DNA of 5,100 nt from Clostridium sp. (GTDB lineage: Bacteria > Bacillota > Clostridia > Lachnospirales > Lachnospiraceae): contig JAEDOC010000144.1 in the NCBI GenBank assembly GCA_016302185.1, positions 1 through 5,100 of the forward strand, read 5' to 3'. The position numbers were made by a program, and so were the translations under genes. Position 1 is the stretch's first letter; each line of letters starts with the position of its first letter. Below are positions 1 to 4,988 of this stretch, piece by piece. The notes under the pieces were generated by a model, which did no database searches, was not told where the DNA came from, and worked only from the letters and a program-made list of their open reading frames with translations.

Positions 1-472
1 CGAGCTGGTGGAGCTGGCCAGAGAACACCGGGTACATGTACGTTTTATTGAGATGATGCCCATCGGGATGGGAAGCAGCTTCCCCTTTGTCAAAGAAGAG
101 GCGCTGAAGGAAGAACTGGAGAAGAAGCTGGGACCGCTGACACCCTGCGATGAGGTACTAGGCAATGGTCCCTGCCGCTATTATTCGGCGGAAGGCTTCC
201 GGGGAAAGATCGGCTTTATCAGTGCGGTCAGCCATAAATTCTGTTCGCAGTGCAACCGGATCCGCCTGACAGCAGAGGGCTTTTTGAAAACCTGTCTGCA
301 GTATGACTGCGGCGCAGAGTTAAAGCCGATGATGGCTGCCGGCTGCAGTGACGAAGAGCTGGAAGCCGTGATTGTGAAGGCACTGCAGGAGAAGCCGCTG
401 GGCCATAATTTTGGCAGCGAGGCTTCTTTTGAAGGAAGAGACCGGCGGGGAATGTCCCAGATCGGCGGATGA
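1..472 (+). CDS. moaA: GTP 3',8-cyclase MoaA, C-terminal part (5' end outside window)
   Basis: This is the radical SAM enzyme that, with a second Fe-S cluster, rearranges GTP into 3',8-cyclo-7,8-dihydro-GTP, the first step of molybdenum cofactor synthesis in the cytoplasm. Only the last 156 residues are present; the open frame runs in from the left edge (codons from base 2), so the N-terminal radical SAM CxxxCxxC motif is out of view. What is visible is diagnostic. The C-terminal cluster cysteines lie in HKFCSQCNRIRLT, with the third about 14 residues later in KTCL (codons at 242, 251 and 293). The NRIR stretch belongs to the GTP-binding region. The protein ends in the MoaA-typical SQIGG, whose terminal di-glycine is functionally important in the family. 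A GTG at base 8 is not a start, because homology clearly continues upstream of it. The gene is followed after 13 nt by the MOSC gene and is probably co-transcribed with it. Confidence 0.96.
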   Translation, partial: ELVELAREHRVHVRFIEMMPIGMGSSFPFVKEEALKEELEKKLGPLTPCDEVLGNGPCRYYSAEGFRGKIGFISAVSHKFCSQCNRIRLTAEGFLKTCLQYDCGAELKPMMAAGCSDEELEAVIVKALQEKPLGHNFGSEASFEGRDRRGMSQIGG

Positions 473-473
473 G

Positions 474-478
474 AGGAG
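474..478 (+). promoter_or_regulatory. Ribosome binding site for the MOSC gene
   Basis: AGGAG lies 7 nt before the ATG at 486 and just after the moaA stop codon (470-472). It settles the start: the open frame extends back to 411 inside moaA, but the residues encoded there (arginine-rich, out of frame with moaA) do not belong to a MOSC protein. Confidence 0.8.
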
Positions 479-485
479 AAGAAGG

Positions 486-926
486 ATGGGAAGAGTAATT
501 GCGACTTGCACCAGCGATATTAAAGGAGTGCAGAAGAAGAACGTACATCAGGTAACCGTCATCGAGGATTACGGCATCGAAGGAGATGCTCATGCGGGCA
601 AATGGCATCGTCAGGTCAGCCTGCTTTCGTATGAAAAAATAGAGGCCTTCCGGGCCAGAGGCGCTGTGGTGACCGATGGAGCGTTTGGAGAGAATCTGGT
701 AGTGGAGGGCATTGATTTTAAGACGCTGCCGCTGGGAACGAAATTTCGCTGCGGTGACGTGGTGCTGGAGTTAACCCAGATTGGAAAGGAATGTCATCAT
801 GGCTGTGCTATCTTTCAGGCCATGGGAGACTGTATCATGCCGAGAGAGGGCGTATTTACCCGAGTGCTTCACGGAGGTGTCATCAGAGAGGGAGATATGC
901 TGGAGATCATGGAGGAAGAAGAATGA
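486..926 (+). CDS. MOSC domain-containing protein, Moco-associated
   Basis: This small cytoplasmic protein of 146 residues is essentially one MOSC domain, the fold shared with the C-terminal part of Moco sulfurases and with YiiM-type proteins. MOSC domains bind or process molybdenum cofactor. Visible family motifs are GIEGDAHAG (residues 30-38), HRQVSLLS (41-48), FGENL (67-71), and a QIGKECHHGC segment with Cys103, followed by GDCIMPREGVFTRVLHGG (114-131). The cysteine in the KECHH segment is the likely Moco or sulfur ligand, by analogy with other MOSC proteins. The protein has no N-terminal sulfurase (PLP) domain and no C-terminal Fe-S domain, so it is not a complete sulfurase. It sits between moaA and a mogA/moaB gene, with ATGA overlap to the latter, which supports a role in cofactor maturation or carriage. 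The exact reaction is unknown to me. Confidence 0.92.
   Translation: MGRVIATCTSDIKGVQKKNVHQVTVIEDYGIEGDAHAGKWHRQVSLLSYEKIEAFRARGAVVTDGAFGENLVVEGIDFKTLPLGTKFRCGDVVLELTQIGKECHHGCAIFQAMGDCIMPREGVFTRVLHGGVIREGDMLEIMEEEE
911..926 (+). promoter_or_regulatory. mogA ribosome binding site and ATGA start/stop overlap
   Basis: GGAGG at 911-915 lies 7 nt before the ATG at 923, inside the last codons of the MOSC gene. The MOSC stop TGA (924-926) overlaps that ATG as ATGA, a layout typical of translational coupling. It fixes the mogA start at 923 rather than at the upstream in-frame codon at 791, whose extra 44 residues are out-of-frame MOSC sequence. Confidence 0.8.
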
Positions 927-1411
927 GAGTAGCAGTGATTACATCCAGTGATTCCGGATATGCCGGAAAACGGGAGGATGTGAGCGGACCGGTTATCGAA
1001 GAGATGGTGAAGGAATACGGCTATGAGGTGGTACATCGGGAGCTTCTGCCCGATGATTTGGATATGCTGCGGGATGCGATGATCCGCATCGCGGATGAGG
1101 GAATGGCGGATTTGATTCTGACTACCGGCGGTACCGGATTCTCTCCACGGGATGTGATGCCGGAGGCGACAACGGCGGCATCCGAGCGGCTGGTACCGGG
1201 AATTCCGGAAGCCATGCGTGCCTACAGCATGCAGTTTACCAAGCGTGCCATGCTTTCGCGGGCGGCAAGCGGTATCCGCAAGTCAACCTTAATTGTAAAT
1301 CTGCCGGGAAGCCCCAAGGCAGTCAGAGAGTGTCTGGAGTATATTTTGCCGGAACTGAATCACGGTCTGGAGATTTTACTGGGAAAAACAGGAGAATGTG
1401 CCCGAAAGTAA
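923..1411 (+). CDS. MogA/MoaB-family molybdenum cofactor biosynthesis protein
   Basis: This protein of 162 residues has the MoCF-binding (MogA/MoaB/gephyrin G-domain) fold. Proteins of this family bind molybdopterin; MogA and the archaeal-type MoaB adenylylate it with ATP in preparation for molybdate insertion by MoeA. Signature segments are all present: AVITSSDSGYAG near the N-terminus, TTGGTGFSPRDVMPEAT (67-83) with the conserved TTGGTG loop, acidic and arginine residues, and NLPGSPKAV (126-134). Its length is normal for a single-domain MogA/MoaB. The start at 923 overlaps the MOSC stop codon, so the two are probably translated in a coupled way. I leave the symbol blank because MogA and MoaB cannot be separated safely by eye. 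If it is the only homologue in the genome, it is the adenylyltransferase. No obvious terminator follows; the next promoter begins almost at its stop codon. Confidence 0.94.
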   Translation: MRVAVITSSDSGYAGKREDVSGPVIEEMVKEYGYEVVHRELLPDDLDMLRDAMIRIADEGMADLILTTGGTGFSPRDVMPEATTAASERLVPGIPEAMRAYSMQFTKRAMLSRAASGIRKSTLIVNLPGSPKAVRECLEYILPELNHGLEILLGKTGECARK

Positions 1412-1413
1412 CC

Positions 1414-1442
1414 TTTACTTCATTTTAATTTAATGTTAGAAT
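1414..1442 (+). promoter_or_regulatory. Candidate sigma-70/SigA promoter with extended -10 for the tetR unit
   Basis: A -35-like TTTACT (1414-1419, 4 of 6 matches to TTGACA) is followed by a 17-bp spacer and TAGAAT (1437-1442, 5 of 6 matches to TATAAT). A TG one base upstream (1434-1435) makes it an extended -10, a strong signal in Gram-positive bacteria. Predicted transcription would start near 1449, about 30 nt before the tetR ATG. The element begins 3 nt after the mogA stop, marking a change of transcription unit. The call is by eye and not experimentally supported. Confidence 0.7.
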
Positions 1443-1467
1443 AGCTTTTAGATGCAACGAGCAAAGT

Positions 1468-1472
1468 GAGGG
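1468..1472 (+). promoter_or_regulatory. Ribosome binding site for tetR-family gene
   Basis: GAGGG lies 7 nt before the ATG at 1480. It supports that start rather than the GTG at 1466, which opens an unrelated overlapping frame. Confidence 0.75.
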
Positions 1473-1479
1473 AAATGAA

Positions 1480-2085
1480 ATGGCAAAAGGGAATAATACG
1501 AAGGCAAAGATCGCCCGTGTTGCGTGGAAGCTGTTCCAGGAAAAAGGGTATGACGATACAACGATTGACGAGATTATTCTTCAGTCGGGAACATCGAAGG
1601 GAAGCTTCTACCACTATTACAGCAGTAAGGACGAGCTGTTATCCGCGCTGCCGGAGATCTTTGATGCAAAATATGAAGAGACGATTCAGACACTGGATCC
1701 GGAGATGGACAGCTATGAAAAGCTGCTGTATCTCTGCTACAGCGTGCATGATCTGATCGATAAAGAGGTTCCGGTGGGACTTTTGGCTTCCCTGTATTCC
1801 TCTCAGGTAGTCACCAAGGGGGATAAGCATCTGATGGATCAGAACCGGTTCTATTTCCGAATGGTTGATCAGCTGGTGGATGAGGGACAGAGGAGAGGAC
1901 AGATTACCACGGATCTGCCGTATTATGAAGTATCCAGACTTTATGTGCTCTGTGAGAGGGCCATTATCTACGATTACTGCATTTCCAACGGAAATTACTC
2001 GCTGGGAGAATATACGAGAAAAGTGATGCCTCTCATTTTCGGCGGAGTGCGCGGCAGGAAGAACGAGAAAAAAGAAGAGAAATAA
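1480..2085 (+). CDS. TetR/AcrR-family transcriptional regulator
   Basis: This DNA-binding regulator of 201 residues has the usual TetR-family length. The N-terminal three-helix domain is clear: a helix with IARVAWKLFQEKGYDDTTIDEI (11-32), the turn QSGTSKGSFYHYYSSKDELL (35-54) with the recognition helix TSKGSFYHYY, and the typical F/Y-H-Y-Y-S-S-K-D-E-L ending. The C-terminal ligand-binding and dimerisation part (about 60-190) is helical and divergent, as normal for the family, so no ligand can be named. The last residues are a lysine/glutamate-rich tail. It is the first gene of a unit with its own extended -10 promoter. A two-helix membrane protein follows after 6 nt and then a UvrA-like ATPase. 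By family analogy it would repress its own unit and release DNA upon binding a small molecule. The arrangement suggests that it controls the ATPase, but that is inference. Confidence 0.95.
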   Translation: MAKGNNTKAKIARVAWKLFQEKGYDDTTIDEIILQSGTSKGSFYHYYSSKDELLSALPEIFDAKYEETIQTLDPEMDSYEKLLYLCYSVHDLIDKEVPVGLLASLYSSQVVTKGDKHLMDQNRFYFRMVDQLVDEGQRRGQITTDLPYYEVSRLYVLCERAIIYDYCISNGNYSLGEYTRKVMPLIFGGVRGRKNEKKEEK

Positions 2086-2091
2086 AAAGGA
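2086..2091 (+). promoter_or_regulatory. Unusually close ribosome binding site before the membrane-protein gene
   Basis: The only SD-like bases near the ATG at 2092 are AAAGGA, which abut it with about one base of spacing. A weaker purine run lies in the end of tetR (about 2069-2080). Ideal spacing would be 5-9 nt. Translation is therefore likely to depend on ribosomes finishing tetR 6 nt upstream. No better in-frame start with an RBS is visible downstream (the next ATG, at 2164, would cut into the first membrane helix). Confidence 0.4.
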
Positions 2092-2595
2092 ATGAACGAT
2101 CAGAGCTTCGTCAGTAAGGTGAAACGGCCTCCGTCGGCCTTTGTGGCTGTCTACCGTCCTCTGATGGCCGTTCTCACGGTTGTTTACGGAGGGATGAGCT
2201 ACTATAATCCATGGATGATTTTTCTGACTGTCCTGTGTGGACTGGTGTTTCTGTGGCTTCTCTTTTTCACCGGGAAGGCGTGGTACGAATACTGTCTGGA
2301 TAACGCAGGCTTTTCGGTAATACTGGTAAAACAGAACGGAAAGAGGAAGACCATGCTGAACCTGGCGGCAGATCAGATACAGCTGGTGGCGAAAAGTAAG
2401 TCCGAGCTGCTTCGCCCCTATATGAAGGATGGAAAAAGAATATTTATGAGAGATCTGGCTTCCGGAAAGAAGCCGGAATCGGAATATGTGATTGTCTGGA
2501 AGGACGGAGAGAAGGTATCGATGGCTCTTGTGGAGCTGGATTCGGAGATGAAAAAGCAAATTCTCTCTTTTTTTCCGGAGAAAACTGAGAAGTGA
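2092..2595 (+). CDS. Two-helix membrane protein with C-terminal soluble domain, function unknown
   Basis: I do not recognise a characterised function. The 167-residue product has a short basic N-terminus (SKVKR), then two hydrophobic segments at about 16-37 and 41-60 separated by a tight NPW turn. These predict a hairpin with both ends in the cytoplasm. The remaining about 105 residues are soluble. They begin WYEYCLDNAGFSVILVKQNGKRKTML (64-89), a strand-rich pattern, continue with an IQLVAKSKSELLRPY segment, and end with a short helix before FFPEKTEK. Two helices followed by a 'YEY-N-basic-KRK' strand pattern recall DUF6106 and YcxB-like/PH-like small membrane proteins of clostridia; that resemblance is tentative. 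The protein has no catalytic motif, no cysteine pair, and no cleavable signal peptide. It is 6 nt downstream of tetR, so almost certainly co-transcribed with it. Its position next to a UvrA-like resistance-type ATPase may be meaningful or simply operon neighbourhood. Confidence 0.8.
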   Translation: MNDQSFVSKVKRPPSAFVAVYRPLMAVLTVVYGGMSYYNPWMIFLTVLCGLVFLWLLFFTGKAWYEYCLDNAGFSVILVKQNGKRKTMLNLAADQIQLVAKSKSELLRPYMKDGKRIFMRDLASGKKPESEYVIVWKDGEKVSMALVELDSEMKKQILSFFPEKTEK

Positions 2596-2614
2596 TGGAA
2601 GATAAATGCTGCGT

Positions 2615-2666
2615 CGGCAGATATGTGCGGAAGGAAGAGTTTAAGCGGCACATATCTGCTGTTTTT
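2615..2666 (+). terminator. Stem-loop with T-tract: terminator or attenuator upstream of the UvrA-like gene
   Basis: Bases 2617-2628 (GCAGATATGTGC) are perfectly complementary in reverse to 2648-2659 (GCACATATCTGC). A G-T and a C-G pair outside extend the stem to 14 bp (2615-2628 with 2648-2661). The loop is 19 nt and the stem is followed immediately by TTTTT (2662-2666). On the + strand this fits an intrinsic terminator; there is no T-tract on the minus-strand side. The long loop and short T-run suggest incomplete termination. Since no good promoter is seen between it and the ATPase start at 2730, it may act as an attenuator within one transcription unit. Confidence 0.65.
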
Positions 2667-2676
2667 ATGTGATGAC

Positions 2677-2703
2677 CTGCCGGGAAAAAGCGGTTGTCGG
2701 CAG
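2677..2703 (+). repeat. Short inverted repeat in the leader before the UvrA-like gene
   Basis: CTGCCG (2677-2682) and CGGCAG (2698-2703) can form a 6-bp GC-rich stem with a 15-nt loop, ending 11 nt before the ribosome binding site. The right arm lies in GTCGGCAGA (2696-2704), which also occurs at 2613-2621, so the left arm could pair with either copy. No T-tract follows, so it is not a terminator. Confidence 0.4.
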
Positions 2704-2714
2704 AAGGATAAAGC

Positions 2715-2720
2715 AAGGAG
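2715..2720 (+). promoter_or_regulatory. Strong ribosome binding site for the UvrA-like gene
   Basis: AAGGAG lies 9 nt before the ATG at 2730, close to the ideal anti-SD match and spacing. The product's homology begins within about ten residues of this ATG, so the start is secure. Confidence 0.85.
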
Positions 2721-2729
2721 CAAAGAAAT

Positions 2730-4988
2730 ATGGAAACAGAGAATTACGGAAGCATTCAGATCGTGAATGCCAGCGAAAACAATTTAAAGCACGTTTCATT
2801 AAAAATTCCCAAAAAGAAAATCACGGTATTTACCGGGGTATCCGGTTCCGGTAAGTCCTCTCTCTGTCTGGATACCATAGCGGCGGAGTCGAGAAGAGAG
2901 TTGAATGCAACGTTTCCCAGTTTTATTCAGCAGTTTCTGCCGAAGTACGGACGACCGGAGGTGGAGCGGGTGGAGAACCTGCCGGTAACCATTGTGATCG
3001 ATCAGAAAAAGCCGGTGGCCAATTCCCGTTCTACCGTGGGAACCTATACGGATATCTATGCGCTGCTGCGCCTGTTATTCTCCCGGGTAGGTAAGCCCTT
3101 TGTCGGCTATTCCGACAGCTTTTCCTTCAACCATCCCAGCGGCAAATGTGAGCGCTGCGAAGGTCTGGGGGTGGTGACCGAGCTGGACATCCACAAGCTG
3201 GTGGATTTTGATAAGTGTTTAAATGATGAGGGGGTTATCAAGTGGCCGGCGTTTACCACCGGCGCCTGGCGGTGGAAGCGGTATGCCTACAGCGGTCTGT
3301 TTGATCTGGATAAAAAGATCAGGGATTACTCCAAGGAGGAGATGGATCTGTTCCTGTATTCGCCCCAGATTCGCTTGAAGAATCCGCCGGCCAACTGGCC
3401 GAAATCCGCCAAGTACGAGGGAATCTATCCCCGGATGTACCGCAGCATCATCACCTCCAAGGAAGGTCAGCTCCATAAAAAGGAGCTGGATCAGATTGTC
3501 AGCACCTTTACCTGTCCGGACTGCAAGGGCGCCAGACTGAATGAGAAGATTCGCAGCTGTAAGATCAACGGCAAAAACATCTGTGAGGTGGCGGATATGC
3601 CGATTCCGGATGCGGCGGAATTCATCCGCTCCATTGATGATCCGCTGGCAGCAGATATGAAGAGGGAGATTTTAAAGCGGCTGAATGCGCTGATTGAGAT
3701 CGGTCTGGGTTATCTCTCTTTAAGCCGGGGAACCGATACTCTGTCCGGAGGTGAGGCACAGCGAATCAAGATTGCCCGGTATATCAACTCCCCGCTGACC
3801 GATATGATGTATGTGCTGGATGAGCCCAGCGTTGGACTGCACTCCAAGGATATTCAGAATTTAAAGAATTCTCTGATTAAATTAAAGGAACACGGAAATA
3901 CGGTGATGATTGTCGAACACCACCGGGAGGTTATCGCACTGGCGGATCATATCGTGGATATGGGACCGGAGGCCGGAATTCACGGCGGCCAGATTATGTT
4001 TGAGGGGAGCTATGAGGAGCTTTTAAAAGCAGATACGGTGACGGGAAGGATGCTGCGAACCAGGGTGCCGTTAAAGAAGGAGCTGCGGAAGCCCACCGGA
4101 TGGTTTCATCTGGAGAATGCGGCTCTGCACAACTTAAAGAATATCTCTGTGGATCTGCCGCTGGGCGTGATGACGGTGATTGCCGGTGTGGCCGGTTCCG
4201 GCAAAAGCTCCCTGATGGAATATTTCCAGAGTCAGTATCCGGGTGAGGTGATTTCCATCCGTCAGAAGGATATCGGAATTAACCTGCGTTCCACGCCGGC
4301 CACCTATCTGGATATCGCCGATGACATCCGTGCGCTGTTTGCTAAGGCCAACAAGGTAGCGCAGGCCTATTTCAGCTTCAATTCCAAGGGCGGCTGTCCG
4401 GCCTGCCAGGGAAAGGGCGTGATTGTCTCCGATATGGCCTATATGGATTCCATTGAGACGGTCTGCGAGGTCTGCGGCGGAACCCGCTACTCGAAAGAAG
4501 TCCTGGGCTATCTGTATCACGGGAAAAATATTGCTGAAGTGATGGATATGACCGTCCGTCAGGCCATCCGTTTCTTCGAGGGTCAGGAATTTGTGAAAAA
4601 GCTGGATACCCTGGTCCAGGTGGGACTGGGATATCTGCACTTAAATCAGGCCATGACCACCTTATCCGGCGGTGAGCTGCAGAGGGTCAAGCTGGCCAGC
4701 AAGCTGGATGAACGGGGGCAGATCTTTATCCTGGATGAGCCTACCGACGGTCTGCATCTGGATGACATCCGCCGTCTCATGGGGCTGTTCAACCGGATGA
4801 CCGATCAGGGAAATACCCTGTTCATCATTGAACACAGTCTGGATGTGATGAAGGACGCGGACTACATCATCGAACTGGGACCGGGCGGTGGTATGGCCGG
4901 CGGCAGCCTTCTCTTTGCCGGAACACCGGAAGATATGATGAATGCGGAAGGAAGCGTCACGGGGGAGTATCTGAAGGCGAGCCTGTAA
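2730..4988 (+). CDS. UvrA-like double ABC ATPase lacking the UvrB-binding domain (UvrA2/DrrC type)
   Basis: This soluble ATPase of 752 residues has two UvrA-type ABC modules. Module I has Walker A GVSGSGKSS (36-44), RSTVGT (100-105), signature LSGGEAQRIK (338-347), Walker B YVLDEPSVGLH (361-371) and H-loop His397. Module II has Walker A GVAGSGKSS (486-494), signature LSGGELQRVK (645-654), Walker B FILDEPTDGLH and H-loop His702. All ATP-site residues look intact. The C-terminal zinc module is complete (CPAC at 556-559, CEVC at 579-582). In module I, however, the sequence jumps from LLRLLFSRVGKP (112-123) almost directly to FSFNHPSGKCERCEGLG (131-147). True UvrA (about 940 residues) has over 100 extra residues there, carrying the UvrB-binding domain and the first CxxC. 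It therefore probably cannot load UvrB. The size and missing domain match UvrA2 and DrrC, a UvrA-like daunorubicin-resistance protein. Linkage to tetR fits inducible drug or DNA-adduct protection; the substrate is unknown. It is not an ABC exporter, as no membrane domain is present. Confidence 0.93.
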   Translation: METENYGSIQIVNASENNLKHVSLKIPKKKITVFTGVSGSGKSSLCLDTIAAESRRELNATFPSFIQQFLPKYGRPEVERVENLPVTIVIDQKKPVANSRSTVGTYTDIYALLRLLFSRVGKPFVGYSDSFSFNHPSGKCERCEGLGVVTELDIHKLVDFDKCLNDEGVIKWPAFTTGAWRWKRYAYSGLFDLDKKIRDYSKEEMDLFLYSPQIRLKNPPANWPKSAKYEGIYPRMYRSIITSKEGQLHKKELDQIVSTFTCPDCKGARLNEKIRSCKINGKNICEVADMPIPDAAEFIRSIDDPLAADMKREILKRLNALIEIGLGYLSLSRGTDTLSGGEAQRIKIARYINSPLTDMMYVLDEPSVGLHSKDIQNLKNSLIKLKEHGNTVMIVEHHREVIALADHIVDMGPEAGIHGGQIMFEGSYEELLKADTVTGRMLRTRVPLKKELRKPTGWFHLENAALHNLKNISVDLPLGVMTVIAGVAGSGKSSLMEYFQSQYPGEVISIRQKDIGINLRSTPATYLDIADDIRALFAKANKVAQAYFSFNSKGGCPACQGKGVIVSDMAYMDSIETVCEVCGGTRYSKEVLGYLYHGKNIAEVMDMTVRQAIRFFEGQEFVKKLDTLVQVGLGYLHLNQAMTTLSGGELQRVKLASKLDERGQIFILDEPTDGLHLDDIRRLMGLFNRMTDQGNTLFIIEHSLDVMKDADYIIELGPGGGMAGGSLLFAGTPEDMMNAEGSVTGEYLKASL

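Noticed and set aside
411..485. Upstream extension of the MOSC gene
   Set aside because: The added residues are moaA sequence read in another frame, and AGGAG places the start at 486.
791..922. Upstream extension of the mogA/moaB gene
   Set aside because: The extra 44 residues are out-of-frame MOSC sequence; GGAGG and the ATGA overlap place the start at 923.
1639..2559. Long minus-strand open frame of 306 codons
   Set aside because: It lies antisense to tetR and the membrane-protein gene, both of which have good ribosome sites and family-like proteins. The minus-strand product has low-complexity, His/Gln-rich composition typical of a shadow frame.
2684..2712. Possible promoter with GATAAA (2707-2712) as -10 before the UvrA-like gene
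   Set aside because: The -10 matches only 4 of 6, no acceptable -35 lies 16-18 bp upstream, and it would leave a very short leader.
2669..2854. 61-codon frame overlapping the start of the UvrA-like gene
   Set aside because: It is mostly the ATPase coding sequence in another frame, with a highly basic unstructured product. Only its ATG overlap with the leader frame is of interest.
4134..4640. Minus-strand open frame of 168 codons inside the UvrA-like gene
   Set aside because: It is antisense to strongly conserved ATPase motifs and looks like a codon-bias shadow.
2730..4988. Housekeeping UvrA of nucleotide excision repair, or an ABC drug exporter
   Set aside because: It is too short for UvrA and lacks the UvrB-binding domain. 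It has zinc modules and UvrA-type signatures but no membrane partner, which excludes a transporter.
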